Shown piece by piece: positions 1-9,536 of a DNA stretch of 64,000 nucleotides. A model generated the notes under the pieces. The model saw only the letters and a program-made list of their open reading frames with translations. It did no database searches and was not told the DNA's origin. Each line of letters begins with the position of its first letter. The stretch's first letter is position 1. The DNA is from Acidobacteriota bacterium (GTDB lineage Bacteria; Acidobacteriota; Terriglobia; Acidiferrales; UBA7541): assembly GCA_003225295.1 (NCBI GenBank), contig QHYZ01000054.1, forward strand, positions 86,520 to 150,519, given 5' to 3'. Both the position numbers and the translations under genes were made by a program.

Positions 1-315
1 GCGACGGCAGGGCACTTCATGGCCGACTTGGGCTTCGAGCACTTTTTCACGGGGCACGGCGGCCTGCTGGCGCCCGGAGCGGCGTCGAATCCTTTCAATT
101 CGTCGGATCATCCGATTGAGCACACCTTCCGGCAGTGGATGGCGGCGAGCGCCAACCTGAAGCAATATCACGCTAAGACCCGGGAGAACATCCAACAATT
201 AGTCCAATGGGTGGAAGCCATCGAGCGGGCGCTCCCAGTGGAACGGAGCGAATTGTGGTCCGAAGGAGAGCAAAACTTTGAAGCCCGGGTGGACGCGATT
301 CTAGCGCAAAGGTAG
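1..315 (+). CDS. 3' end of a gene cut by the window edge, possibly MBL-fold
   Basis: The reading frame is open from base 1, so this is the C-terminal 104 residues of a longer protein. The first ATG inside it, at 19, has no clear ribosome binding site. The piece GFEHFFTGHGG resembles the C-terminal strand-loop with a metal-binding His found near the end of metallo-beta-lactamase-fold hydrolases. A helical tail follows (roughly residues 45-104, rich in E, Q and R). Family assignment rests on one short motif and is weak. The next gene begins 81 bases downstream on the same strand. Confidence 0.5.
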   Translation, partial: ATAGHFMADLGFEHFFTGHGGLLAPGAASNPFNSSDHPIEHTFRQWMAASANLKQYHAKTRENIQQLVQWVEAIERALPVERSELWSEGEQNFEARVDAILAQR

Positions 316-396
316 CCCATCCAACGTCTTGGACAATCCCGATTCGCGGAGTCCTTCCACGAACGGCGGGCAACAGCTAGAATTGATGTAGCAGGC

Positions 397-1185
397 ATGG
401 GTGCGCCGTGGGTGATGGAAGTGCTCGGCACGCCGGAGAAAGATGGGAAGCCCGGAGCAAATTGCACCTGCGGCGCCAAGTCTCTAATGGGGAAAACTTC
501 GCAAAGCGACTGTTGGTGTGCTAACGAGGCGGGCAACGCTCCGTCCTTCTTAGGAGCGGGCCCTGGTGTTGGCACGGCCCGCAGGTGGAGAATCTCCCTG
601 AAATTCTCGCTGGGTGTCCTGTCCCTGTCTACTTTTCTGGGCGGGTGCGGTGCGGATGCGCCCAAGCCCGCGGCGCAAGCGGAAACCAAGCCCGCGGAAC
701 CTGTCGTGCCCGAAGAAATTCAGTTGGCGGCAAACGCGTTGTTGGGGAGCGAGTCGCAGGTGCTGGCCTTCGGAGACCTGGCAAAGAACGGGAAACAGGA
801 ATTTCTTGCGGCCAACGTCGTGCCAAAGACGCCAACCAACAATTTGCCGGGGACGATCGTTACGCGCGTGGTCGTGGCGGAAAATACCGACGGGAAGTGG
901 GCGGAAGTCCTGCGCTGCGATGAACACTTGAAAAACCAAAAAGGCTTTCTGGGCTTGACGCCATTGGTGCCGGTGACCGGCTGGCGTCTGCAATACGAGC
1001 AAAACGATGAAAAGGGCCTGCAACTTTATTTCACGCCGCTAAAAGGCGCCATCGATTCGCACGTGTTGCCGATCGGTGTGCGCTGGAATCCGGCGACAAA
1101 GCGCTACCAGTCACTGGAGCGAACCTACGAGCATTTCCTGCTGGAGTCACCGTCAATGCAAGATGCGAGGTCCACGCTGCGATGA
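397..1185 (+). CDS. Predicted lipoprotein with a Cys-rich N-terminal extension
   Basis: The frame encodes up to 262 residues. From about residue 60 there is a charged stretch (ARRWR), a hydrophobic segment and a lipobox-like STFLGGC, as in a lipoprotein signal peptide, followed by a Pro/Ala/Lys linker and a globular domain of about 170 residues that I do not recognise. No ATG, GTG or TTG lies just before the signal peptide, so the start is unclear: ATG 397, 415 and 487 are in frame, and an unusual start is possible. The region between 397 and the signal peptide contains CTCGA and SDCWC, resembling small Cys-rich CWC-family proteins. The stop overlaps the next start by four bases (ATGA), so it is translationally coupled to the ABC exporter genes and may work with them at the envelope. 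Confidence 0.6.
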   Translation: MGAPWVMEVLGTPEKDGKPGANCTCGAKSLMGKTSQSDCWCANEAGNAPSFLGAGPGVGTARRWRISLKFSLGVLSLSTFLGGCGADAPKPAAQAETKPAEPVVPEEIQLAANALLGSESQVLAFGDLAKNGKQEFLAANVVPKTPTNNLPGTIVTRVVVAENTDGKWAEVLRCDEHLKNQKGFLGLTPLVPVTGWRLQYEQNDEKGLQLYFTPLKGAIDSHVLPIGVRWNPATKRYQSLERTYEHFLLESPSMQDARSTLR

Positions 1186-3116
1186 GCGCGGTCTCACCAG
1201 CCGTCGGTAACCGGGAATCAACTCCCGACAAGGGCTTGCGTGGTCTGATGCCCTATCTGCGACGCTACCCCGGGGGCATTGTGTTCGGCCTGCTCACGGT
1301 CGTGCTGATGGGCATTGTCGGCAACGTGCTCCCGCTCGCCACTGGCGTCATGACGGACACGCTCGCCGGTAATGCGGTTCCATTTGAGCACCCCACGCAG
1401 ACCGGAGCTCTCCTCGCCCTGGGCCTGAACGCATCGACCCTCAGCCGTTCCATTCCCTTTTACGCGGCTAGCAGTCGCCACACGCTGGGCATCTATTGCC
1501 TGGTCGTTGTTTTATGTGTGGCAATCAAGGGTGTTCTTTCCTTCTCGGCCCGCTGGACGCTGATCGGCGTCTCTCGCGACATCGAATTCGACATCCGCAA
1601 CGATCTCCTGAAGCGCCTGCTAATTCTCGAGACCGAATTCTACGTCCGCAATCGCACTGGCGAGCTGATGTCGCGCGCCACCAACGACCTGAACGCCGTC
1701 CGCATGGTGCTCGGCCCCGGCATCATGTACAGCGCCACGACCATCATCACCATGATCATGGCCATCCTGGTTATGGTCACGCTCTCGCCCACCCTCACGC
1801 TGTGGGTTCTGCTCCCCGCGCCGGTGGTGGCATTCGCGGTATGGTACTTTGGCAAGACGATTCATGACCTCTACGAGAAAATCCAGGCGGCGCTGGCCAC
1901 GCTCACCGCGCGCGTCCAGGAGAATCTTGCCGGCGTGCGCGTCGTGCGCGCCTACGCGCAGGAAGAAGCGGAAATCCGCAGCTTCGACGAGCCCAACCGC
2001 GAGTATGTCTCCCGAAACATCCGGCTCATCCGCACCTGGAGCATGTTTATGCCGTCGCTTCAGGCGCTCATTGGCACTACCTTCTTGATCGTGCTATGGC
2101 AGGGCGGCCATCAACTCCTGCGCGGTCAGATTTCCCTCGGTGCGCTGATTGCTTTCAACGGCTACCTCGCCGTGCTGGTCTGGCCCATGATCGCCCTTGG
2201 GTGGGTGACCAATATTTTTCAGCGTGGCGCGGCTTCCATGGGCCGCTTGAATTACATCCTAACGGCCAAGCCGAATATCGATGATCGCCACGCAAAAATC
2301 CCGGAAGGCACCAAGCCGCGCGGCGAAATCGATTTCCGCCACCTCACTTTCTCTTATCCGACCACTCTTTCCGGAGCCGGATCGAACGGTGTGTCCAAAT
2401 CCAATGGCAGCGGTCCTCACGCGGTGCTCCGCGATATCAATTTGAAAGTCCCCGCCGGCACGACGCTCGCTATCGTCGGACCCACGGGCAGCGGCAAGAC
2501 CACGCTCGCCGCTCTCATTGCTCGCCTCTGGGAAGCGCCGGATGACTCGGTCTTGATCGACGGGCGTCCAATCCGCGAGTGGCCTCTCACCACGCTGCGC
2601 CAGTCCATCGGTTACGTGCCGCAGGACACCTACTTATTCGGCGAGACCGTTGGCGGCAACATCGCCTTCGGCCTGCCAGAATATGACGAGCAGCGCGTCC
2701 ACGAAGCAGCTGAAATTGCCAGCCTGCATGGTGACGTCCAGGACTTCGCCAAGTCCTATGAGACCATGGTGGGCGAGCGCGGCATCACGCTCTCCGGCGG
2801 ACAAAAGCAACGGGCCGCGATTGCGCGCGCGGTCGTCCGCGATCCACGAATTCTCATCCTGGACGATTCGCTTTCTGCCGTGGACACGCAAACCGAGGAA
2901 CGCATCCTCACCGGACTGCGCGGAATCATGGAAGGGCGTACGACAATTCTGATTTCGCACCGTACCTCAACGGTTCGAGACGCAGACCAGATCGTTGTCT
3001 TGATCGGCGGGTGCATCACCGAGCGAGGTACTCATGACCAACTGCTGGCCCGCGGCGGCTACTACGCGGATTTGTATCAGAAGCAGTTGCTGGAAGAAGA
3101 GCTCGAGCGCGCATGA
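1182..3116 (+). CDS. ABC exporter half-transporter A (degenerate ATPase site)
   Basis: A 644-residue fused permease-ATPase of the MsbA/MdlA type. Six membrane helices occupy roughly residues 30-330, including a hydrophobic loop after helix 1. The nucleotide-binding domain (about 370-630) has Walker A GPTGSGKTT, signature LSGGQ and Walker B LILDDSLSAVD, followed by a switch His in ISHRTS. The residue after the Walker B Asp is Asp instead of the catalytic Glu, as in the degenerate half of heterodimeric exporters. It overlaps the lipoprotein gene before it and the second half-transporter after it by four bases each, so the three are co-translated. Substrate is unknown; lpxB downstream is consistent with an envelope role, but heterodimeric exporters often move drugs or lipids. 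Confidence 0.9.
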   Translation: MSAVSPAVGNRESTPDKGLRGLMPYLRRYPGGIVFGLLTVVLMGIVGNVLPLATGVMTDTLAGNAVPFEHPTQTGALLALGLNASTLSRSIPFYAASSRHTLGIYCLVVVLCVAIKGVLSFSARWTLIGVSRDIEFDIRNDLLKRLLILETEFYVRNRTGELMSRATNDLNAVRMVLGPGIMYSATTIITMIMAILVMVTLSPTLTLWVLLPAPVVAFAVWYFGKTIHDLYEKIQAALATLTARVQENLAGVRVVRAYAQEEAEIRSFDEPNREYVSRNIRLIRTWSMFMPSLQALIGTTFLIVLWQGGHQLLRGQISLGALIAFNGYLAVLVWPMIALGWVTNIFQRGAASMGRLNYILTAKPNIDDRHAKIPEGTKPRGEIDFRHLTFSYPTTLSGAGSNGVSKSNGSGPHAVLRDINLKVPAGTTLAIVGPTGSGKTTLAALIARLWEAPDDSVLIDGRPIREWPLTTLRQSIGYVPQDTYLFGETVGGNIAFGLPEYDEQRVHEAAEIASLHGDVQDFAKSYETMVGERGITLSGGQKQRAAIARAVVRDPRILILDDSLSAVDTQTEERILTGLRGIMEGRTTILISHRTSTVRDADQIVVLIGGCITERGTHDQLLARGGYYADLYQKQLLEEELERA

Positions 3117-4990
3117 GTAACCAGCACGAAGAAGAGGCCCTCGGCAAAGCGTATGACTCGCGCTTGATGTGCCGGCTTCTCGAATACATGAAGCCGTACA
3201 AATGGCGTGTGGCCCTCGCGCTCGTCATGGTGGCCATCGTCACCCCGCTTGAGCTTGCCCCGCCGCTCATTTTTCGAAATGCGATCGATCGCTACTTTGT
3301 TCCCGCGCTGAAGCACGCCATCCCGGAAGGATGGGCATGGTCGGGCATCCTCTGGCTCAGCCTGCTCCTTCTGGCCGTGCTGGCGTTCGACTTCCTCGCG
3401 CAGTACATCCAGATTCGCATCATGCAGCGCGTCGGCCAGCAAACCATGTACGACATGCGCGGCGAGATATTCCGCCACATGCAGCGTTTGCCAATGAGCT
3501 ACTTCGACGGCAATCCCGTCGGCCGGCTGGTCACGCGCGTAACCACGGACGTGGATGCGCTTAACGATCTGTTCGCAGCCGGCGTCGTTACCATGATCAA
3601 TGACTTCTTTCTGCTGGTGGTCATGGCCGGCTTGCTGTTCAAGATCGACCGCCGCCTGGCGCTCGACACGCTTGCCGTCCTGCCCGGCATCCTGATCGTC
3701 ACCATGATTTTTCGCAAATTCGTCCGCGACGCGAATCGCCGCATCCGCACGGCCATTGCCCGTATCAACGCTTTTCTCCAAGAATACATTTCCGGAATGA
3801 GCGTTGTGCAACTCTTCAACCGTGAGCGCAAGGCCGTGGAGGAATTTGAGAAGCGCAATCGCGACAATATGCTCGCCTGGCGCGATGCGATTCTCGCCTA
3901 CGCTCTCTTCTATCCGGCCGTCGAATTTCTCAGCTTCGCTACCATCGCCCTGATTTATTGGGCCGGCGGAAACCGTATTCTCTCCGGCACGCTCACCCTT
4001 GGCGTTCTTACCGCATTCACGATGTTTGCGCAGCGCTTTTTCCGTCCGATTCAGGACCTCAGCGAGAAATTCAACATCCTGCAATCCGCCATGGCGGCCT
4101 CTGAGCGCATCTTCAAATTACTGGATGAGCCGATACCGGCCGAGTCAGATCCCAACACCATTCCGCTCGACCATCCGCGAGGCGAGATTGAATTCCGCAA
4201 GGTGTGGTTCAGCTATCGCAACGTCGCGGAACCAACCGAGGAAGATTGGGTGCTGCGCGATGTCTCGTTCCGCGTGGAGCCTGGGCAGACCATCGCCATC
4301 GTGGGACACACGGGCGCGGGGAAGACCACGCTGATTTCACTGTTGCTGCGATTTTACGAAATTCAGCGCGGACAAATCCTTCTGGACGGCCAAGACATTC
4401 GAATGATCGAATTGCAGGACCTGCGGCGGCAATTCGGCATCGTGCTGCAGGATCCATTTCTCTTCACCGGTACGATTGAAACGAACATCCGGCTCGGCAC
4501 GCCGGGCATCGACCGCCCCACAGTTGAGCGGGCCGTCGAAGAGATTGGGCTTGGGGAATTCGTCCGCTCGCTGCCGGAAGGAGTGGGCGCCAGCGTAAAC
4601 GAGCGCGGTTCAACGCTTTCAGTCGGGCAGAGGCAACTCATCAATTTTGCCCGCGCGCTGGCGCACAATCCGCGCTTTTTGATCCTTGATGAAGCGACTT
4701 CGAGTGTGGATACAAAGACGGAGCTGCTAATCCGCGAAGCGTTGAACCGCTTGCTGTCCGGACGAACAGCCCTGGTCATCGCGCACCGCCTGAGCACGAT
4801 TCAGCACGCGGACCGCATTCTCGTGTTTCACAAAGGGCGCTTGCGCGAGCAGGGCGCGCATCAGGAACTCCTCGGACAACGCGGAATTTACTATCGGCTT
4901 TACCAGCTGCAATACAAGGAGCAGGAACTGCACCTTCCGCTGGATGTCAACGGCTCGGCTGAACCCTCCGTGTTACCGGCCAGTGACTGA
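3113..4990 (+). CDS. ABC exporter half-transporter B (catalytic partner)
   Basis: A 625-residue half-transporter with six membrane helices (about residues 25-320) and an ATPase domain with Walker A GHTGAGKTT, Walker B LILDEATSSVD with the normal catalytic Glu, and switch His in IAHRLS. Its signature is LSVGQ, not LSGGQ. In a heterodimer this degenerate signature would face the Asp-containing Walker B of the preceding protein, giving one weak and one active ATP site. Start ATG overlaps the previous stop (ATGA). The stop is 18 bases before the lpxB ATG. Confidence 0.92.
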   Translation: MSNQHEEEALGKAYDSRLMCRLLEYMKPYKWRVALALVMVAIVTPLELAPPLIFRNAIDRYFVPALKHAIPEGWAWSGILWLSLLLLAVLAFDFLAQYIQIRIMQRVGQQTMYDMRGEIFRHMQRLPMSYFDGNPVGRLVTRVTTDVDALNDLFAAGVVTMINDFFLLVVMAGLLFKIDRRLALDTLAVLPGILIVTMIFRKFVRDANRRIRTAIARINAFLQEYISGMSVVQLFNRERKAVEEFEKRNRDNMLAWRDAILAYALFYPAVEFLSFATIALIYWAGGNRILSGTLTLGVLTAFTMFAQRFFRPIQDLSEKFNILQSAMAASERIFKLLDEPIPAESDPNTIPLDHPRGEIEFRKVWFSYRNVAEPTEEDWVLRDVSFRVEPGQTIAIVGHTGAGKTTLISLLLRFYEIQRGQILLDGQDIRMIELQDLRRQFGIVLQDPFLFTGTIETNIRLGTPGIDRPTVERAVEEIGLGEFVRSLPEGVGASVNERGSTLSVGQRQLINFARALAHNPRFLILDEATSSVDTKTELLIREALNRLLSGRTALVIAHRLSTIQHADRILVFHKGRLREQGAHQELLGQRGIYYRLYQLQYKEQELHLPLDVNGSAEPSVLPASD

Positions 4991-5008
4991 TCCTTGCGCG
5001 GTACCGAG

Positions 5009-6175
5009 ATGCCACCAATACCGCTCCTGCTCTCCGCCGGCGAAGCTTCCGGAGACATGTACGCCGCGCGGCTCGCGACGGCGCTAAAGCAGCGCTTGGA
5101 CGTGGCTATTTTCGGTATGGGCGGGCCACACATGCGCGCTGCGGGCGTCGAGATCATCACCGATTATGCGGAAGTTTCCGTGGTGGGAATCACCGAAGTG
5201 CTGAAGCGGTTGCCGTCGTTGTTCCGCGCGATGAGTCGGCTCGTGGACGAAGCGGAGCGCCGGCGGCCTCCGCTCGCGATTCTGACGGACTTCCCTGGTT
5301 TTCATCTGCGGCTGGCGCGCAAGCTGCGCCCCAGGGGCATTCGAAACGTCTATTACATTTGCCCGCAATTCTGGGCGTGGCGGCCGTGGCGTGTGAACCT
5401 GGTGCGGCGGCGATTTGCGCAGGCGCTGTGTATTTTTCATTTCGAAGAAAAGTTTTACGCCGATGCCGGTGTGCCCGTGAAATTCATCGGCCATCCGCTC
5501 GTGGGGAACGTGAAACCCACCATGACGCGGGAATTTTTCTGCAAAAAATACGGTCTCGAAGACGGGGACCCTATCATCACCATCCTTCCGGGCAGCCGGC
5601 GCGGAGAAATCACGCACCATGTACCGGTGCTGGTGGAAGCGCTGGTGGAGATCGAAAGGATCATGCCGGGCAGTTATGGCGTTGTAGTTGCGGTGGCACC
5701 TGGGCTGGACTCGAAAAAACTGAAGGCCATGTTTCCACCACAGTGGCAAGTCAAATTTATTGACAAAGACACCTACAACGCCCTGGCCGCCGCGGACCTG
5801 GCGATCGTTTCCAGCGGCACAGCCACAGTAGAAACAGCGCTGCTCGGGAAACCGATGATTGTTGTTTACCGGCTCTCTCCGCTCACAGCCCGGCTGGCAA
5901 AACCGCTGGTGAGGACCAAGTTTCTAAGCATGGTAAATTTGATCGCCGGCCGCGCGGTCGTGCCTGAATTGATCCAGCAAGAGTTCACGCCCCAGCGAGT
6001 CGCCACGGAAGCGGGAAACCTGCTCTCTCCGTCGAAAGAAGGCAGGCAGCGAGTGGAAGAAATGCTGCGTGGGCTGGAAGAGGTGCAAAGGCTCCTGGGG
6101 CCGCCGGGGGCTGTCGAAAGGGCAGCGGATGAGATTCGAAAGCTGTTGAACGCGGTGCAAAGCAACGCGAAGTGA
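5009..6175 (+). CDS. lpxB: Lipid-A-disaccharide synthase
   Basis: LpxB transfers a 2,3-diacylglucosamine from its UDP carrier to lipid X, making the tetra-acyl disaccharide of lipid A at the inner membrane. The 388-residue protein has the family N terminus LLLSAGEASGDMYAA, the DFPGFHLRLA and CPQFWAWRPWR segments, ILPGSRRGEI at the interdomain region and SSGTATVETALLGKPMIVVY in the C-terminal donor-binding domain, all as expected for GT19 enzymes. ATG at 5009 gives the usual N terminus; an upstream TTG at 4994 is in frame. Its presence argues for an LPS-bearing outer membrane. It follows the ABC exporter genes closely and overlaps a possible early start of the next frame, so it is probably in the same operon. 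Confidence 0.95.
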   Translation: MPPIPLLLSAGEASGDMYAARLATALKQRLDVAIFGMGGPHMRAAGVEIITDYAEVSVVGITEVLKRLPSLFRAMSRLVDEAERRRPPLAILTDFPGFHLRLARKLRPRGIRNVYYICPQFWAWRPWRVNLVRRRFAQALCIFHFEEKFYADAGVPVKFIGHPLVGNVKPTMTREFFCKKYGLEDGDPIITILPGSRRGEITHHVPVLVEALVEIERIMPGSYGVVVAVAPGLDSKKLKAMFPPQWQVKFIDKDTYNALAAADLAIVSSGTATVETALLGKPMIVVYRLSPLTARLAKPLVRTKFLSMVNLIAGRAVVPELIQQEFTPQRVATEAGNLLSPSKEGRQRVEEMLRGLEEVQRLLGPPGAVERAADEIRKLLNAVQSNAK

Positions 6176-6237
6176 TGGGTTTGGTATCTTATAGGGTGTA
6201 CATTGGTGCAGAATTGAAAACCATTGAAAGGGGTCCG

Positions 6238-8391
6238 ATGGCCCTTCTCCGAAGAGCTTGCGCCACATTTTTCTTCTTTACGCTGATCTTTCTATCGTGC
6301 GTTGCCGTGCCGCTCGAGGCGCAGGTTCCGCGGCCCGCGAATTTCCTCGCCGAACACTATGACGTATCCGCGTCGCTGGATGCTATTGGACAATCGATTT
6401 CGGCGACCGCAAAAATCGATTTCAAAGCCGTGGAAGCCTCCAGCAGCGTGCGCGTCGAGCTACACCCCAATCTGATTGTGAAGGAGGTAAAAGGACCCGA
6501 CGGCAAGCCGTTGAACTTCGAGCGCGACAATCAGAATCCACTCATGGTAGTCGTCCAGCTGCCTACGCCGGTGGCCACGGGCGGCCACCTCACCCTCACC
6601 TACAGTTATGCGGGGTTGCTGGTAAATGAAGAGAACAGCCCGGTACCGGGTGTGCGTGCCGCGCTGATCAACAAAGATGGCGCTTATTTGCTTCTCCTGG
6701 CACGCTGGTTTCCGCTCACAAACTTTCCGTCGAACCGTTATACGGCGACATTCCGCCTGAACGTTCCAGACATCTTTGCCGTGGCCGGAACCGGCAAAGC
6801 CTCCGCTCCGACACCGATGCCCAGCAAGAACGCCGTGGAAGGCGGGCGGTTGCTCTATACCTTTGAGTGCAAGAATCCCGCGCCGCACGGCACGTTTGTA
6901 GCTGGCAAACTCCAGCTCAATCCAAAGCAGGCGGAAGGAATTAGCGTCGCGGTCTACGCTCCGCGGGCGTCGTCCGCAAATGCCGAGGAATTTGCGGACA
7001 GCGTGGCACGCTCGGCGATTATTTTTTCAGACATGTTCGGACCCATACCGGATCCAACTTTCACGGTGATCCAGCTGCCCGATGGAACCCTGCGCGAGTA
7101 CGCGGCTCCTGGAGTTTTGCTCCTCAGCCAGCGCATCTGGGACCCCAAAAGCAGCGACAGGACGATTGCACACCTGGTGGCCTCGCAATGGTGGGGGATT
7201 CAGGTCTTGCCGGCAACGCCGGGCGACGTGTGGATCAGCGATGGGCTAGCGCGGTACTCCGAAGCGCTTTACGCAGAGCAAAATGCGGGCAAGGAAGCGG
7301 GACTCCGTGCCGTGGACGAATTCGCGGTTGGCGCGCTGATGTATGAGGATGCCGCGCCGATCGCGCAAGCGGCACGGCTGGCTCCTTATTCCCCCGACTA
7401 CCGTTCGGTGGTGATGAACAAGGGTGCGATGCTCTTTCACATGTTGCGGGCGCAAATGGGCGACGTGGCGTTCAAGTCTGCCCTGCGCGACTTCTACTTT
7501 CAATTTGCGGAGAAGAGCGCGCGGATCGAGGACTTTGAAAACCTTGCCGAGCGCCGCGCACAGGCCGCAGCGAAACCGCCCCAGGAACCGCCGAACTTGC
7601 GCGGCTTTTTCGCGCAGTGGCTGAATTCAACGGGCGTGCCGGAATTCTCGCTGGAATACGTCGTTTACCGGACACCGAAGGGATTTCGCGTCGTGGGCAA
7701 GATCAAGCAGCCCCTGGACACGTTTCGCATGCCGGTGGATCTGCGGATAGATACGGAAGGAAATCCGGAGCAGAAAACCATCGACGCGATCGGCACGGAA
7801 TCAGGGTTCACGGTCGAAACGTTTGGCCGGCCGAAGCCCGGCGGAATCAAGATCGATCCCAACAACGTCATCCTGAAAGGGAGCACTTCGCTGCGTGCCC
7901 GCGCGGCCATCGCACGGGGCGAGGATCTCGCCGAACAAGGCCGGTTTTACGATGCGGTGACGCAGTACCAGCGGGCGCTTGCGATTCAGCCGAACCGGTC
8001 GCTGGCGAATTTTCGTATGGGCGAGGCGTTCTTCTACCAGAAGAACTATCAGGCAGCAGCGAATGCATTTCGCGAAGCATTGCAGACCGTTCCCGAGCCG
8101 TCGGAAAAATGGACAGAAGTCTGGAGCCACATCTACCTCGGAAAGATTTTTGACATGCTAGGGCAGCGCGAGCGGGCGGTCAACGAATACAGCAAAGCAA
8201 AACAAACTAACGACGACACCGGAGGCGCGCAGCAAGTCGCGGAAGGATTCCTGAAAAAGGCCTACTCCGAAGGCGGAACTTCTGTCGCCTCGCCTCCGGC
8301 TGGCGGGACCGTCAAGCCCGCCGTCGCCATTCCCGCTCCGGCCTCCGGTGAAAAGCCGGTTCTGAAAAAGCCCAACCCTGCTCCGAGATAG
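6238..8391 (+). CDS. Secreted M1-peptidase-like protein with TPR tail, catalytic residues lost
   Basis: About 717 residues from the ATG at 6238, which directly precedes a signal peptide (MALLRRAC, hydrophobic core, cleavage near LEAQ). Residues about 30-220 look like the beta-sandwich of M1 aminopeptidases. The helical domain has HLVASQWWG and, further on, WISDGLARYSE. These align with HELAHQWWG and WLNEGFA of active gluzincins, so the catalytic Glu, the second zinc His and the third-ligand Glu are replaced by Leu, Ser and Asp. The C-terminal third has TPR-like repeats (GRFYDAVTQYQRALAIQP and following) and an Ala/Pro/Lys tail. It is probably a non-enzymatic envelope scaffold. An upstream ATG at 6172 overlaps lpxB but lacks a signal peptide context. 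Confidence 0.75.
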   Translation: MALLRRACATFFFFTLIFLSCVAVPLEAQVPRPANFLAEHYDVSASLDAIGQSISATAKIDFKAVEASSSVRVELHPNLIVKEVKGPDGKPLNFERDNQNPLMVVVQLPTPVATGGHLTLTYSYAGLLVNEENSPVPGVRAALINKDGAYLLLLARWFPLTNFPSNRYTATFRLNVPDIFAVAGTGKASAPTPMPSKNAVEGGRLLYTFECKNPAPHGTFVAGKLQLNPKQAEGISVAVYAPRASSANAEEFADSVARSAIIFSDMFGPIPDPTFTVIQLPDGTLREYAAPGVLLLSQRIWDPKSSDRTIAHLVASQWWGIQVLPATPGDVWISDGLARYSEALYAEQNAGKEAGLRAVDEFAVGALMYEDAAPIAQAARLAPYSPDYRSVVMNKGAMLFHMLRAQMGDVAFKSALRDFYFQFAEKSARIEDFENLAERRAQAAAKPPQEPPNLRGFFAQWLNSTGVPEFSLEYVVYRTPKGFRVVGKIKQPLDTFRMPVDLRIDTEGNPEQKTIDAIGTESGFTVETFGRPKPGGIKIDPNNVILKGSTSLRARAAIARGEDLAEQGRFYDAVTQYQRALAIQPNRSLANFRMGEAFFYQKNYQAAANAFREALQTVPEPSEKWTEVWSHIYLGKIFDMLGQRERAVNEYSKAKQTNDDTGGAQQVAEGFLKKAYSEGGTSVASPPAGGTVKPAVAIPAPASGEKPVLKKPNPAPR

Positions 8392-8408
8392 ATTGCCGAA
8401 GAATTTGG

Positions 8409-9536
8409 CTAGGCCCGCCGCGAAATGCCCGCCAGACCGGTCAATTGCGGCACGGTCACGCCTTTTTGCTGGATCAGGACCTGGAATCGTTCTCCCATCC
8501 CTTCGGGATGGATCAGCGTCTTGAGTTGAAGCCGCGCGCGCGTGCGGTCCGCCTCGGTTTGCCCGGCATCGTAAAGGTCCGCAAATTCATTTTCCTGCCC
8601 GAGCGCGAGCAGGAAGGCCGTCTGGGAGGTGAAACCTGCCGTTTCGAGGCCCGCTCGTTTTCCCCAGGCCTCCAGCGCAGTGAAATTGACGTGCGCGGTC
8701 AAGTCCTGCTCGCCGGGCGCAGCATAAAAATCTTCGCTGGCGCGATGGTTTTGATAAGCAAGAAGAGTCCCGCGCATGTGGTGATCGTCGAACAGATCGG
8801 CGGCAGGATGGCCGTAATCGATGGTGAGCACATAGCCGCGCTCGAGGCGGCGGCCGATTTCACTGATCCAGTCGCACGCTTCCAGTCCCGCTTCGGCGTG
8901 CTGACCCTCGCCCAGAGCGATGCCTTGCACCGCAAAATATTCGGAGATGGCACAAGTCGAGAGCGGTGCCAACACGTCCACAAAGTTCTCCTCGCGCAAG
9001 GCGACGAGAATCTCTTTTAAAGCGCTTCCATCCACGGTGACCCGATGCACCGGCAGCGCATCGACCAATTCGTTGGAAAAGAAGCAACCCACAGGAATGC
9101 GCGCAGGAATCTCGGCCGAAGCGGCAAAGCGTCCGGTGGCCGCATGGCGCTCCGAACGAATCGTGGCCTGTTCGCGGCGAGAGGCACTGCGCTCCACGGC
9201 GACGTAGCGCAGGGCATCATAAAATGCCGGGAGCTGGGCCTCGCAGAAATCGAGAACGTGGACAGCGCATCGTCCCACACCCGCGCCCGCCTCAACGAGC
9301 ATAAGTTCCGCCGGACGGCCGAGGTTCTCCCACATCTCAACAAACTGCCTGGCCAGGAGACGGCCAAAGACGGGATGCACGTCGACGCTTGTGTAGTAGT
9401 CCGCGAAACGCTTGGATTCTGCCTTGCTGTAATACCCTTGGACCGGATGGTAGAGGCACTCGCGCATATAGTCCGCGAACGTGAGGGGGCCGAAGCGGCG
9501 AATGCGGTCGGCAAGCAGTTCAGCGAGTGGCGTCAC
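8409..9536 (-). CDS. MidA/NDUFAF7-type SAM-dependent methyltransferase
   Basis: A 375-residue protein of the DUF185 family, related to the mitochondrial complex I assembly methyltransferase NDUFAF7 (MidA). Visible family features are the N-terminal FADYMRECLYHPVQGYYS, the TSVDVHPVFG segment, and the SAM-binding motif I VEAGAGVGRCA; the SNELVDALPVHR and LTIDYGHPA segments also match the family. The target in this organism is unknown; an arginine in a respiratory subunit is the precedent. Start GTG at 9536 overlaps the macro-domain gene stop (GTGA), making it the last gene of the eight-gene minus-strand run. It converges on the M1-like gene with a 17-base gap. Confidence 0.85.
   Translation of the reverse strand: MTPLAELLADRIRRFGPLTFADYMRECLYHPVQGYYSKAESKRFADYYTSVDVHPVFGRLLARQFVEMWENLGRPAELMLVEAGAGVGRCAVHVLDFCEAQLPAFYDALRYVAVERSASRREQATIRSERHAATGRFAASAEIPARIPVGCFFSNELVDALPVHRVTVDGSALKEILVALREENFVDVLAPLSTCAISEYFAVQGIALGEGQHAEAGLEACDWISEIGRRLERGYVLTIDYGHPAADLFDDHHMRGTLLAYQNHRASEDFYAAPGEQDLTAHVNFTALEAWGKRAGLETAGFTSQTAFLLALGQENEFADLYDAGQTEADRTRARLQLKTLIHPEGMGERFQVLIQQKGVTVPQLTGLAGISRRA

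Noticed and set aside
3077..4084. A 335-codon minus-strand frame opposite the second ABC half-transporter
   Set aside because: Composition is low complexity (E/H/V-rich) and it shadows a clear gene.
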